64,000 nt of DNA from Gerris lacustris (taxonomy: Eukaryota; Arthropoda; Insecta; Hemiptera; Gerridae), in the NCBI GenBank assembly GCA_951217055.1, contig OX578280.1:44519882-44583881 (forward strand), given 5' to 3'. A program made the translations under genes and the position numbers. The notes below the pieces were generated by a model. That model did no database searches, was not told where the DNA came from, and saw only the letters and a list, made by a program, of their open reading frames with translations. Positions 12,607 to 25,944 of the stretch are shown piece after piece (the stretch's first letter is position 1; each line of letters starts with the position of its first letter).

Positions 12607-13270
12607 CAACAACCACCCAAGTTGGCTTTCCGAAAATTTATAGTAAAAAGCTCTTTTTGCGGTGTGGTCACATTATTATTTATGTGGACTAGAGGATGGT
12701 TGCCGACGGAATCCCTGCCTTACACCGGTGTGCATAAAACCGTGAGATATGATCCCGGATATTTGGGATAAAAAGAACCAACAAAATGGCCAAGGGTTGG
12801 GATAGTACAACCTTACTCTTACACTCTTCCAGTCTTAATATATATTTATAGGTGTATATAGTTGGGTAAAAAGGAAACAGATTTTTTTTTTTTTTGTTTA
12901 ACTTTTTCTCTACCTATGTACACGTATTTGTCAGGGGTCTTTTTTGAATAGACGAACTTTTTGAATTTAGGTATTTAAATGCCTTATATTGTTCTGCTCA
13001 TATGCTTTAATTCACTTCTCAATTTAACTGTATTTTTCCTCTTAAATTTTTTGTTTAATTGTATTATCTTTTTTACCCTTTTTGTATCTGACAAATTGTT
13101 TTGTTTTACATGAATAAAAGTTTTAATTTAGCTACATTTGATAAGAGCAGATATTTATAAAATAATAAGGGACTGTCTATGGGCTACTTCCGACAAACCT
13201 TCCAAATTTATTAAAAAAATAAATAAATAAATAAATAAATAAAATCAGATTTTAAATATATAGGTGTTAT
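12604..13270. other. stretch without a supported gene
   Basis: 12,640-12,780 is less AT-rich than its surroundings but has no recognisable motif. An (AAAT)n tract lies near 13,215-13,242. Confidence 0.5.
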
Positions 13271-13280
13271 TATAATAAGG

Positions 13281-13396
13281 TTCCCTGATGTCTGAAACTG
13301 ATTTTTGTCCTGGGATTTTTCAATTCGGAGACATAAAAAATCGTTCTTTAGTACAATCACATTGCTTTCGTTACCTTTGGTAAGCTCGGAAGCAAG
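13281..13396 (-). repeat. repeat family A, truncated copy
   Basis: On the minus strand it reads CTTCCGAGCTTACCAAAGG, a degenerate GAACGA part, and ends near TCAGTTTCAGACATCAGGGA. It covers only the first ~115 bp of the family. Confidence 0.75.
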
Positions 13397-13399
13397 AAT

Positions 13400-14270
13400 A
13401 AGTAATGTTAAATGGACGTAAGGATTGCGTTATTTAAATAAATATGGAACATTCTATTCTTCTCTATACACTTTGGACTAAAACAAGAAGATCTCAAGAT
13501 ATTTAGAATATTTTTCTGTTCCTAGAGTATATTTATCAAAATCTATTCAGTAAAGACGTAACTATTTAAGCAGAATCGACGTTTTATGGTTTGTTTTTTT
13601 TTTTACTTTTTTACTGCCACCATTTTGAAAAAGGAATGATGAAACCCAACAATGGTGCTGAACAATTTGGTGCTTGTCTTGATATTTTACGTTACGAAAA
13701 ACAGAAGTTATATTATTGAACAAGAAAGAACGACGTGAAAAGCATAAAATATTTATAAAAAAAGCAAAATACTTTAATTATTTCTGACTCGAAAGAAATT
13801 AAATCTCAATAAGAAATAATTGGTGTGAGAAAAATAAATCGACGTATTTTGAATATAATTTTTACATTATATCAAATCGCTGTTAACACAGCGACAAAAC
13901 CTTTTTTATAATGTTACCATATTTAAATCTGTTTTAAAAATATACTACTTTAGTTAATCTTAAATATTTGTTAGTGGCGCCATGGTGTCCTATAAATTAG
14001 TTTTAATGTGTCGTGACACTTAAAAGGTAAAAAACAACAAACGAGGGTTTTATAAAGAAGAAATGAATTCCCAATAGAGCGATTAATGAGAGGAATTCGA
14101 TACAAATAATAAGATGAAACGCTTTGTTTGTTTCAATCATTTCTTAGTATTATGTCTGGGTATATTCGTTTTGAGTTGTCTTTTAGAATTTCTCTTGGGT
14201 TCGTTATTTCTACTTCTGTTGATCTTTGTCCCGTTACTAGATTTATAACCTAGATTATTATAAGTTTATT
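13400..14270. other. AT-rich stretch, nothing recognised
   Basis: No open frame or repeat that I can assign. Confidence 0.5.
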
Positions 14271-14274
14271 ACAT

Positions 14275-14640
14275 TTTTTACTTTCTCTTATGCTTAATAT
14301 ATATAGAGAGAAAGTATTGTAATGGAGTAAAAATCGATTTTGAGATTTTGATGGATTTACACATTTTGAGATTCTCTGAGTCTTTTAAATGTTTGTCTAT
14401 AGTTTTTTAAAAACATAAATATAGTCTATGCAGACCACAGACAGAACTTTTACTTTTTAAGAACCGTAGACAGACATTTTAAAGTGTAGCCATATACTGC
14501 TGGACAGATTGCGATTAAATTTGGCATTAATTAATATGTTAATGTTTAGAGAAATAACACCCCGAGGTGAAATCGACTAATGAATATTAGCTCTTAATTT
14601 AGAAACTCGTCCCTCCAAAAGCTCTTAAAAGAAATTAATT
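14275..14640 (+). repeat. interspersed repeat family B, copy
   Basis: It begins with a hairpin-like TTTACTTTCTCTTATGC..GAGAGAAAGTATTG. It then has TCGATTTTGAGATTTTGATG, a decayed GTCT-rich part, GCGATTAAATTTGGCATTAA, and a TAGCTCTTAATTTAG..CCTCCAAAA end that matches the other B copies. Non-coding. Confidence 0.65.
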
Positions 14641-14980
14641 TTTTAACATGGAACATTTTTTTACGAACATGTTTATGATGACCAATCCTTTAAATGCTTA
14701 GTGAGTGAGCATCCCCCTCATGTCCGAAATTACATTTAGAAAAACATGTTCCGTGTATCATAGTTTCCTGAGTGAGATGTAGAGAGTGCCGGAGGGGGAG
14801 GGGGGGGGGGGTAGTTTTTTCATTCTCCAAAATTTGTTAAGAAACTCGAACACAAAAATCAGTACGAACTTCCTTATGTGCGCAGAACTTTCTCTTATTC
14901 ATAGTAAGGCTGAATTTATAACCAATAACATGCAATTTAATTAATCTATTATGAAACATTTAAAAATGTTTAAAAGGTGG

Positions 14981-15383
14981 TGGTCCAGGAAATAGCGTGC
15001 AAAAAAGTGTCCGACTAACATCAAGCTAGAATTTTGTGTATAAGTAAATCTTTTGGTGCCTTTTAAGAATATGAGGTCGGTGACATCTTTGATTTTGAGT
15101 AATATTCTAACCTATTAAGTGACAAACTTCCATCAACTTGATTATTGGTTTACTAACTAAGTTCTTACTCAGGTTTATGAAAATCACATTGTCCACCAAA
15201 AAGAGCGGGACATGGCCTCACTCCACCGGTTTGTTTTTTTCAAATGCCTATTGCCAAACTATGTCCCGCATACGAACTTAGCCGGCCACATATTCTTAAA
15301 AGGTACCAAAAGATTTACTTATATACACAAAAGTCTAGCTAAATGTTAGTCCGACACTTTTTTGCACGCTATCTCCTGGACTA
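14981..15383. mobile_element. 403-bp TIR element with 3-bp target duplication
   Basis: Two 103-bp terminal inverted repeats (14,981-15,083 and 15,281-15,383) share GTCCAGGAAATAGCGTGCA (right arm AGTCCAGGAGATAGCGTGC), AAGTGTCCGACTAACAT and AAGTAAATCTTTTGGT. TGG flanks both outer ends and may be a 3-bp target-site duplication. The middle holds a smaller inverted pair (GCGGGACATGG / CTATGTCCCGC). There is no transposase. The termini (TGGTCCAGG/TAGTCCAGG) resemble those of the 735-bp element at 39,498, so the two may belong to one family of non-autonomous DNA transposons. Confidence 0.65.
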
Positions 15384-15399
15384 TGGTTGTTTATAATTG

Positions 15400-16640
15400 T
15401 GATTTAGTAAGAGTTTTTTTAGTTCATGGAACGAGTTTATTTAATGTCTACTTTCTAATGTTCATCATTAATACTATTATAAATAGCACGAATGGTAGAT
15501 TGAATGAATCAAGACATTGCTTACAAACTAGACAATGTTCAGTTTTGACAGTATACCGTAACTGTTTCAGAGTACTTGATAGTGACTTGAAAAATTATTA
15601 TCAATAAGAAATATACAAATAAATAGAAAAACAGCATAAAAGATAAAATATTGTTTGATTTTTTCCTCTTTAATAAATCACGTGTCTTTTTTAGTTTACG
15701 TTATTATTTGGTTACACCCTTATTTCTTTACATCTACATTAAGTTACGTCCTATTTTTTTTTTTGTTAAAAATACATTTCTTTTATATATTCTTTTTGGA
15801 TAAAGGTTGAATCAGTAAAGTTCGCTTTCTTATACTTAATATTATTTTGATGGCTTGAAATCCAATACAGAATAAAGAAAGTGAGTCTTTTCTACTCTTA
15901 GGTCTTGAAAACCCTTTAGGAAATTGTATTTTAGGGGAGGGAGGTATTTATATTTATTTTTTGGGAGCTAGAATAGGGTTTTTTCATGACAATAGAGGTG
16001 GACAGACGACAGACCAAGGTCCAAGGGGGTCCTGTCATTGTCTGTTCGGCTCCCCCACTCCTGTATACCCTGTCAAACCATCTAATGGATCTTGTTTGCC
16101 TACACTATAGTGCTATAGAAGAAGAACCCCCCTACACCTTATCATTCACTAACAACTTTTTTAAAAAAAACGCCCTCTACCGGAAAAAAGTACAAAACAA
16201 CTTATCCTATGAACCCTTATATTATAAATGAACTATAAATAAAAAAAACCAAACATTTTTAACCCTTTTCTTATACCCTCACTTGTATGAAACCCACTTG
16301 AAATTACATATTATTTATGACACTTTAATAAATAAAAGAGAGAAAAAAAAAATCCGACTGCCTATTGTATCAATCTAAGTACAATTGCTGCATTATAAGC
16401 CATTCACTTAAATTAAAATACATTCAACCTTTCTATTGTACTCTTTTAAAAATATGAGTAACACTGAAAACCGACAGTCTTTCAGTATTCAGTTTAAAAC
16501 TGTCATACAATAATCTCACATTGATGGAAAGAAAAAACTCCCGTATTATCTACACATCTTGTGAAGGAGGCATTTCATTTTTTTATTTTAATGAAATAAT
16601 AATTTAAAGAGAAAAAAAATTAGTTTCATAAACAAAATAA
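15400..16640. other. stretch without a supported gene
   Basis: Open frames of 81 residues at 15,362 and 15,986 have no recognisable motif. The first overlaps the right TIR of the preceding element and so is not a gene. Confidence 0.5.
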
Positions 16641-16646
16641 AGTAAG

Positions 16647-17420
16647 CTTTAGTAGATTTAGTTTACTAATTTAAACAACTTTTTAACTTTTTACTTTCTT
16701 ACTTAAGAAGTATATATATAGCTTTCTCTCTATTGCGAGGGCGCGTTGATTTTGCGATTATGATGAATTTATACGTTCAAAGGTCCCTAAAGTCCAAAAA
16801 ATTGGTTTTTCATGAACAAATAAGTTGATTATAAAAAGATATATGTTAAAAACAAGCTTTTATTCGTATTCTTCTCAGCAAACCCTTTCATTTGATACCC
16901 ATTTTATGGGCGAGCTTAAAAAATAACTTGTCCGCCATATTGGATTTAAAATGACTTCATTTAGCTAACCATGCATTGTCATCCAAACTAAACGTGTATG
17001 TAAAATGTCAATTCAATCGGTTGAGGATAACTGCTTTAAAATTCAGTTGCAAGATTTGACCCTGAACATACATACATACAAACATTGCAAGTTAAATAAA
17101 AGCTTGTAAAATAGTAAACTTTAGTAGATTTAGTTAACTTTTTACTTTCTTACATATGCAGTATATAGAGAGAAGTATTGCGAGGGTGCGTTGATTTTGC
17201 GATTATGATCAATTTATAAGTTTAAAGGTCCCTTAAGTCCAAATAATTGGTTTTTAAAAAATATCTGTCTGTCTGAAGTCTGTGCAGAAGTGTAGAGCCT
17301 ATAACCATTTGGGACGGTTTCGATTAAATCTGATATAAATTACACTCCTAGGCGAAATCAAGAAATAAATTTATTTATTCTAAATTTGGGGGGTTCTTTT
17401 CTTCTTTTGTATGTATATAG
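16647..17420 (+). repeat. repeat family B, two copies in tandem
   Basis: A block of about 465 bp occurs twice: TTTAGTAGATTTAGTT is found at about 16,650 and 17,117, each followed by TTTTTACTTTCTTAC and GCGTTGATTTTGCGATTATG. The second copy keeps ATCTGTCTGTCTGAAGTCTG and TTTCGATTAAATCTG. The copies differ in the middle, so the duplication is not recent. Confidence 0.7.
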
Positions 17421-17797
17421 TTTATCTGATTTCTATATGGGAACACTGGAATGTTGAAAGAACAATTATTGGTTAGAAAACGGTCGATTGAACGAAATAA
17501 ATATAACCTGGTTTTTATACACGTGTCGATTGTTAGTATTACTTCTTTTTTTTTTTAGTTGTTTTATTGTCATGTTTATTTATTTTTATTGTAAGCCAAT
17601 GTGTTGGAGTTTAGACGGAATTACTGCGTAGAAGCAATTAATGCATTCAGTTGGCTTGGTAATAAATTAACTAAATGTTAACGGATTTTTTTTTTTTTTT
17701 ATTGTGATAACAAGCCTAACTGTATGGCCACACCTAGTTCTACACAATGTCTTTATTCGGACATTGTAAATCATTAACCAATTGGAAAAACCTCTAC

Positions 17798-17960
17798 TAA
17801 TAAGTGTGGCACATAGTGTTCTTGCGACCTTTTACTAGACTAAGGCCACATAAATATAAAATAGATTAGGTATAATACTGGTAGAGGTGGTATCAAGATA
17901 TGTGTTACAAAATATATGCCAATAGATATGTGTGACTAGATAATATGTGCCTCAAGATAT
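17798..17960 (+). repeat. family A head fragment and degenerate ~20-bp repeat
   Basis: TAAGTGTGGCACATAGTG..TTGCGACCTTTTA resembles the tRNA-like head of family A. It is followed by repeated phrases like AGATATGTGTTAC (17,890-17,960). Confidence 0.45.
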
Positions 17961-18187
17961 GTGTTACTAAACAATTAGTTTGATGTCCCAGAATGCAAGA
18001 GGTTAGAACAAAATTTCAACAATTGATTAATATAATAAATATTAAAAATTTTAAATGCAATGGTAACATATTATTATATTATTAACATTTTAATATAAAT
18101 GAAATTATATTTGTATTTCTCTGTTGTCAACATTTTATTAAATGCCTGATGCAAGCAATTAAAAACCCTCTTTCTATGTATATTGTT

Positions 18188-18228
18188 TAGCACTAGCCTT
18201 CACCCAGCGTGAAGCGCGGGGCTAATGC
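18188..18228. repeat. GC-rich hairpin CTAGC..GCTAG
   Basis: AGCACTAGCCTTCACCCAGC is followed by a GTGAAGCGCGGGGC part and AATGCTAG. CTAGC and GCTAG pair, and TTCAC pairs with GTGAA inside. It is a clear GC-rich island in AT-rich DNA and may be a transposon terminus. Confidence 0.45.
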
Positions 18229-18229
18229 T

Positions 18230-19040
18230 AGGAATCAGAGGCGGTTTCCTATTATCATGTAGGCAAAACTATTAAATTAAATGCCTGTATAGTTTTTTTT
18301 CTAAGCCTTCATTGACTATATTGTTCAGAGGCTATTTAATTTATTAAATGTAACAATTATTCCTCTATTTTAGGCACGATTAATAACCATAATTTAATAA
18401 AGATTAAAAGAAAAAGTATTTATATATTATAATAGAAATTTAGTTTTCGCTTAAAATGACAACTATAATATTATTAAAATTGTTCGCAATATATTTATTA
18501 TCTTTATTTCATTAGAAATATATCATTTGAAAATACAATAACCTTGTATAATTAGGATTAATTTTCTTCAATTTTTTAAAAAAGATCTAAAAGGTAAAAG
18601 GTAATTTGAGAAGAATAATTTTAAGTAAAGAGAGGTGACTATTTTAAAATGAGTTAACGAGGTAGCTTTTCATTAAAATAAAGTGTCTATCGAGATAGCA
18701 GGAAAGATCGAACTAAAGTAGCGGAAAATCTCCTTTATAGTTTTTCTTTTTAAAAAATAAAGGTAGTGACAATGTAAATTTTTTTTAATGAATGTAACAA
18801 GATAAGGATTAATTTAAATTATTTTTTTTTTTCATTTTATTCTTTATTATTTATAGTCTAGGAGCATAAAATGTAATATAAGTATCTTGAACCAAAATTA
18901 ATTAAATGTTTTATTTTATTATTATATTATTTATAATTCAATCATGGCTGTAATATGTAATGCGTTGGGTATTACGTTATACTCTTTGTAATACGTAATA
19001 CGTTGGGTTCCTGTAGGCTAGTAAATGTAACAATCATTAA
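18230..19040. other. AT-rich stretch, nothing recognised
   Basis: Near 18,958-19,005 the phrase AATACGTAATACGTTGGG is partly repeated. Otherwise nothing assigned. Confidence 0.5.
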
Positions 19041-19049
19041 GTGGTTTTA

Positions 19050-19191
19050 ACCCACCGGCCATTCTAACTCCTAAAATGATTTTATTTAGGAAAACGTCGT
19101 TACAATAATAAATATAACAGCTGTTATATTTACAGTTGTTGCGGTCTTGTAAATTAAATTATTTTTTAGGCTTGAGATTGGCCGGTGGGGC
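19050..19191. mobile_element. palindromic MITE-like element, 142 bp
   Basis: The ends CCCACCGGCCATTCTAA (left) and TTGAGATTGGCCGGTGGGG (right) are inverted copies. Symmetry continues to a central perfect palindrome AATATAACAGCTGTTATATT at 19,111-19,130. The dyad centre at 19,120.5 fits both the outer ends and the core. No coding capacity; superfamily not determined. Confidence 0.65.
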
Positions 19192-19199
19192 AGAAACGT

Positions 19200-19912
19200 T
19201 TTTTTAATTTTAATTGTTCTAGTTAATTAAAAGGAATAAAGGATAAATAAAAATGCACTGGTTACTCAAGCTGTAGTTGTTTACTTATCACTTATAAGGA
19301 ATTATTTTGTCTGTAAAACTATTTAGACAAAAGTATGTATAGGCCAAAGAACTTCAGGACGAAGGAGCATCACACTTTTGTCAATTAAGGTGATGTGATA
19401 TCAATTAGTCTAATTTACTATTAGGACAATGGAATATTTACTCATTAAAGTAATTTGGGGTGTACAACCAAGTAATTGAGTGTCAAACAAAGTATAGACC
19501 ATGTTGTAACACTAAAAACTGGTGGAAGGAGGGGAGTAATCATATCTATTAGACTTAGTATTTTTGGAAACTATTATATAAACTGGATTCCTTACTCTCT
19601 CTCATTCCTCCCAGTATCATATTTACGTATATACGATATTGTTACTCATTTATATGTGATAAAATAATTATTTTATAAATATTATTATTACTTTCTTTTT
19701 AAAAATTATTTATTTTTTCTCCCTACTAAAGTATATTTAAGTACATCCAACACTTCACAATATAATAACGTAAACGTATATTAATATAAAGTTAAAATTC
19801 TCCAAAAATCCCTTTCCCTCTCTATCACTCTCTATTTTTAGATTGCTTCTGGCACAATAACCTACAATAGAGATGACCTAAAAGAAATAATAAAAACCAT
19901 AGCACAAGAGGG

Positions 19913-19915
<3 letters not shown>
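19200..19915. other. AT-rich stretch, nothing recognised
   Basis: No supported feature. Confidence 0.5.

Positions 19916-19919
<4 letters not shown>

Positions 19920-19948
<29 letters not shown>
19920..19948. repeat. poly-A run, 29 bases
   Basis: Homopolymer; no retroposon body could be assigned on its 5' side. Confidence 0.95.
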
Positions 19949-19950
<2 letters not shown>

Positions 19951-20366
19951 TCTAACTCTCTTAGAATCCTCTTAAACTTGAAAAAAAATAGAAATGGTGA
20001 AAAGAGGTTAAAAAATATATTTAAAGGGTGTGGGCTTTTCCTGGGACTGAAAATAAAGTTGGAGGTCCCGTGGAATAAGATTATTTATCCAGTAGGTGAA
20101 GTACCTTTGAAGTGCGTCGTTTATTCTTTTGTATATGTGCTCTTGTATATTTTTGGTGTATATGTGTGTTTTTTTTTAGGGAAAGTTGTTTTTTTTTATA
20201 TACATATAATACATGGAAGGTTGTCAGGTTAAAAATGGGGGATATAACCTAGTTTAACCGAGTTTTTCCGAAATGTATCTCACTTTCATTTTTTTTGTTC
20301 TCGCACACAAAAAAGTAAATAAATAGAGAATTAAACAACAAGGCCTATGAAAAAAAAGACACACCC

Positions 20367-20368
<2 letters not shown>

Positions 20369-20452
<84 letters not shown>
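20369..20452. repeat. (TA)n microsatellite, about 84 bp
   Basis: Uninterrupted TA dinucleotides. Confidence 0.97.
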
Positions 20453-20453
<1 letters not shown>

Positions 20454-20459
20454 CATTAT

Positions 20460-22650
20460 ATATAACGAACTATAAAGAATTTTTAAGTGTGACATAAAAC
20501 AAGTGACATTCTTCTTTCTTTATATTTACCAGGCTTTGGTCTGGCATTATATAAAAGTCCCAAGTGACATAATACAGACTATACAAACAAAACCAGTGAA
20601 TGATACAGAAACCAGTTTCTAGTGTCTTAGTCATATAGCTTGTTTAAGCTATAAAGTTGTTATATAGTAGGTTTTAGGATCAGATGTTTTTAAGTGGTTG
20701 TGAATCCACTTGAATATGTGTAATATGATATTAAGTAATGTTGTGTGTGTATTAACGAGGCATCTTGTTGAAGTAATTGTATGAATAAACTCGTTCAGAT
20801 TTATAAAAGGAGGTGGAATCGGAGTATGTTTTGAACGTTCTATCAGTCGCATTTAAGAAATTTAGAACATTTAACGTAAGCACTATAGAAATTTAAATCA
20901 TTCAACCAAAAAATTTTAAAATACACAAGAAGAAAATAAAAATTTAGAACACTCAACAAAACAGAATAAAAATATAATTCAACAATACTGGATAACAAAA
21001 CAGAACAGAAATTTAATATTCAATAAAATCTTTGGCAATTTTTTCTCTTCATTTGCCAACAATATATAAGCTGGTATTGAGTGAAATAGATTATTAGAGG
21101 AGTCTTCATAAAGATTACAATTTATAAAATGAACCCGTGTTCGAATTCTTTCGCCTGAGTCAAACAATTTTTAATAAAATTACTCTATCAGGTAAAAATT
21201 GTTAACTAACTGACAACCAGAAAAAAAAATAGGTTACTATAGTCCTTTAATTAAAAAAAAAACTGTGACAGATAGACAAAAACCTAAACAATTTAATTAT
21301 ATAATAAATTCACTGACAACTAAAATTCCATTTGTTTTTAAATTCTTTAGACACATTTATAATTAAATTTGTTATAAGTTTAACAATTTTGAGAGTGGAA
21401 ATTATTCCATTCACGGTTTTATTCAATGCCTCTGTTATTTTATGTAATTGACTGATAAATCAATAGTTCCAATAAAATTAAATAAATTTTCCAATTTCTA
21501 TGTTTTGAGTAAATTTAATTTAAATATGCCGTTGCTAAGTCCTTAGGGTATATAGGTTTTGAAATAGAATATAATATTGTAAATAACAGTTACAGTTAAA
21601 TGTATTATTTTGATAGTAGCAGATTTAAATTAATTTAATTAAAATTGTTTTTTTTTTTTCAAATGATAAATTAAACCTACAAATTAATTAGATATAAAGG
21701 GTAAAAATGAATAGTCAAGTAACCGCAGAATATCCAACAAAATTTGGCTCAGTTTGTCTATTTAATATCGTCACTCTTATGAACAATGAATGTATCAATT
21801 TTCATATTCTGGGTTTTAGTAGCTAGTTGAATTTCTCGTTTTTAAGACAATATTAATATTCCACTAATACTAAGCTCAATACCATGTTGCTGTACATAAC
21901 AAACTATTTAACAGCAATATAGAACAGCTTAATTATGTGGTATTGTTAATTTTGAAACACTGTTTGAGTATATTTAATTTAAGTAACCGGTGGCGTTCCA
22001 GAAACCATCCTGACTGTGATCGTAAAACTTCGGTTATTTTATTTTTATTTTTGGGGCTGTCTGGACCGATTCGATTGAGCCCAGAATACGGTTAGTTCGG
22101 TCAGTAACCATAATATACATATCCAGCATATAAATATTCTGTAGTGCTATCTTATAATAATTTAAAAGTTGAAATTATTGTTTACTTCACTGTGTTCCAT
22201 TAATTTGTATCATGACACCTTCTTCTTCCTACATTGAGTAATATATTATTTTATTTTGTTGTTGGACTGTAATATCCGACCTGATGTCGAACCACTTTGC
22301 CGACTCACACTTAGCACTCCAGGTCAACTGTCACAACCTGTACTGGTTGAAGCGTACAGGCCAACTGAAGGAACGTCTCTCAATCAGTTCGACCCTTGAA
22401 CCACAACAGTGACCATCAGACCTTCTACATAGGTTGAACCTGGCCATTGCTTTGGGTCAAGAGTCGACCTAAAGATAACTTCCCTAAGCTGACTCTGTAT
22501 TTCCTAACTCTTATCTTTTAAAATGTAACAGTAACCAAAAATAAATAACAATACAAATAACCTAACAATGAAACACTTAAAGAACTAACCAATAAATAAT
22601 TATTACGAGCGGATATAAACTCCACTCGTAACAACCTTACCAACGGTACC
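20460..22650. other. stretch without a supported gene
   Basis: Mostly AT-rich. 22,260-22,500 is a more GC-balanced island with no recognisable protein or RNA motif; it may be an unidentified repeat. Confidence 0.45.
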
Positions 22651-22655
22651 AGACG

Positions 22656-22741
22656 CATTGTGGTCGTTCTGAAGAACGAAATTTCTTTATGTCTCAGAAT
22701 TCCAAAATTTCAAGACAGAATTCCACTTCAGACATCACGGA
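22656..22741 (+). repeat. repeat family A, short fragment
   Basis: GTGGTCGTTCTGAAGAACGA, TATGTCTCAGAATTCCAAAA and CAGACATCACGG match the part of family A just inside its outer end. Confidence 0.7.
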
Positions 22742-22744
22742 TGA

Positions 22745-25700
22745 ACTGTCTCTACTTACGTTGCTTTCATCATTTGAAGGAAAATGTCAGGTTTTTACCA
22801 TTCGATACAGTGATCTGATCACCATTAAATGAGTAAGATCTTAATAAGGACACCAACAGTGGAAGCTTACAGATTCTGAATTTATGTTCGTTCACTAATG
22901 CCACCATTAGAAAAGAAAATTATTTGTGGATGTTTTGCATAAACAGTACAATTTTATATTGACTTATTGTTCTTTCAATTTTAATTGATATTGACATTAG
23001 GTCAGTAGGGCTAAAGTTCAATAGGGGCTAAAGTAAATAAGTGCCATAAGTTCATCTATCTACTTATACCTATAGAAATCTGTGTAATGATGTAGAAAAA
23101 ATGTCCTTTTACCTCTTAGTAACCATAATCGAAAAACAATTATGATTTACGTTTATTCTTTGATTCGAGGCCACACGTTTTCGGTTATTCCGTTCAGTTA
23201 ATTTGTTTCTTATAATTTTATAGTTATAATTTTATAGTGTCCAAAAAAGGACACACATATCCTAGAATTGTTATTAAAATTTATTGAAGGTTTTATTTTG
23301 CCACTTTTGTATCGAATAATCTAAAAAACACTTCCACGATCGTTCATTATATCGAATTGCAATTACATTAGCGTGTGGAACTGGAGCCAGTTATCAAAGT
23401 ACAATATGCACGTGGTTAATGTAACCCTGCTTTGGTATAAATTAGCCACTGAGAGTGAAATTTATAACCATTGGTGTGTAACCCTTGCAACTAGATGTTA
23501 GGTATCGACCCAGCTGGTGCTGCAAACTATGCAATTTATGCTTTCGGTCACGTGGTCTGATTTTAAGTAATGGTTGAAGCACATGCTCCTGAAGTAATTA
23601 GATTATTTTGAAAACACTCGCAGCGTTCTAGCAGCTTGGAACGATTTTGATAGTGTTGCACCAGACTTAAGTCAATTTTCAAATGTCAAACAACTCTATT
23701 ATTAAACTCCTCACTTATTTTTATATTAAGGAGAGAGTATAAGAATTAAATTTGTGATTTCTATGAATCTAATGTTTCAAGAGCATTCTAGTATGATAAT
23801 AATCTACACAGTACACTGTCCATTTGTCCGATTAGATTGACATTTTCTACAATTATTGCACCTTTGTTGCTGATACAATTTACAGCCCTAATCCATTTTC
23901 TGACGTTTTGTCTCTACTAAAAATTAAACTTTAAAATCTATATATTATTTTAATGATGTATGTACGAAATTTATAAAAAAACAATAGTTCAAAAACTCAC
24001 TTCTATACCTCAAATAAATTAATGTAAGTCAAAACTTTTAAATAGTAAACTTTTTTTTAGTAGTTCATTACCCTCTAGTATATTTGTAAAAGAAAAAAAA
24101 AAAAAAAACCAGGATTTCCCCTTATGGTCTATTGCCATTGCTATTGGGTACTCTATATTAGTTCAAGAATTCACATTCCACACAAGTTTCATTTTCAGTT
24201 CATTGAGTTAATTTCAAATTTTTTACACCAGATGTCAGGCATTTACATATTTTTATCACTATTCCAATACATAATTCACATCTTAAAATATATACAAACA
24301 ATTATTAATTTTTTTTTTTTTTTTTGCTATTGAGGGCTAACCTTGAGATACTAAGTTTTACGATACATCTTTGTTATACATTATTATCTAAGTTAAATTA
24401 TTTAAAGGAAATTTTTTTATGTATCGAAATTAATTTTCGATTTTATTTTCATTTTTACCATTGAGACTTCTACCTAATTATTTAGTGCGTACTTGTTTTT
24501 ATTTTATACATAACTTATTTATTGAATTAATATCTAGTTATCTTTAGTGTGTAATTATTTTTATAAACTTGTATTGGATGGTTTGAAAAGTCGGTCTTAT
24601 ATTTTCTAAAAGTGACATACAAAATTTGTTTAACTCTTTATAGATGTTTTTTTAATTCATAGCATTAGTTTCCAGTGTGATGTGTGCTGCTTCTAGTAAT
24701 AATCTTAAAAAAAAAAAAAAAATATTCAGTATTCTTGTATTTTGAAAATCCATATTATGACCACTGAGCCTAGAAGATGTGATCTTCTAGAGAAGTACTA
24801 TTATTAGGTTCATGTCCTTTTATATTATAATTTTTTAAGTCTGCATTATTTCTACTTTTTTTTATTATATTAAACTTTTTGTGGTAGGAAATGCATGACT
24901 TTGACAGATAATTGTGGTAAATTATTTTGACTCCTTTAATAAATAAAGAAATAATACTAGAAAAATAAAATAAAATATATATTTTTAAAAAAAATGCTGC
25001 ACATGTTTCTGTTTTTAACGAGTAAAACATAGCTCTCCTGTAATTGCTAAAATGTGACAAACAATATTTATAAAGCTAGTTAATAATATTGTTAACTCTT
25101 TGCCTTAATTAATTTATAATATTTCCCTTAGCTAAAATAAAATAAATTTAAATATAAAACTTGTTAGAATTGCGTTTTTTGTTATAATATAAACAACTTA
25201 AAAAAAATAACTGCCTCATAGCCTCCATAATAAAATCAATTGATAATTAAAAAAAATAGGAGCTATTTTCTTAACACAAGGGAAAACTGTGTAAATATTC
25301 CCCAATGTAAGAGAAGGGGGTTTTCCCATTATTTGGAGAAGAGAGAAAACACTAAGGAGATAACAGGAGAATTGGAAGGATAAAGTAAACAATCAACAGA
25401 AACCCAATTACCCTAATCAATTAATTTAATTACTCTTATCTCCTCTTTACCCGTTCCCTTTTTCTTATTCGCTGAATCTTTGTTCCCTTTATTTTCAAAA
25501 AAAAATCTGGTTCTTATTTGGGAAAAGAGTGGGGGGGGGGGGTATTTTTGTTATTTAATTTATTAATGTGTTTAATGTAGGTTTTTTCATTCTTTTAAAG
25601 AAATTTTAAGATAGCGTGATTATTTTTATATATGTATTTTCTTTTAAATTATCATTTTTTAAAAGAAAGAAATTAATGTTAATTACTTTATGTGTATGCT
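22745..25700. other. long stretch without a supported gene
   Basis: AT-rich with poly-A or poly-T tracts near 24,093, 24,310 and 24,708, and a 12-base G run near 25,532. Open frames of 69 and 96 residues have no recognisable motif. Confidence 0.45.
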
Positions 25701-25716
25701 TATATATACATACACA

Positions 25717-25757
25717 ATACACACACACACATATATACATATATATATATATATATA
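25717..25757. repeat. compound (CA)n(TA)n microsatellite
   Basis: Seven CA units followed by an interrupted TA array. Confidence 0.95.
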
Positions 25758-25944
25758 ATTTATAAAATTACGCTAATAGGAAATGGTTTTCAAGTAGTTA
25801 AAAACTCTTTAATTAAAACTTTGGTGAAAATTCTTGTATCTCTTTCAATAGAGAAGACTATAATTACTTTGGTGAAACATGTTTAATTTAGTTCCATCTC
25901 TGAAAGGAAAGAAAACTATTTATGTTTTATTTCTCACATATGTA

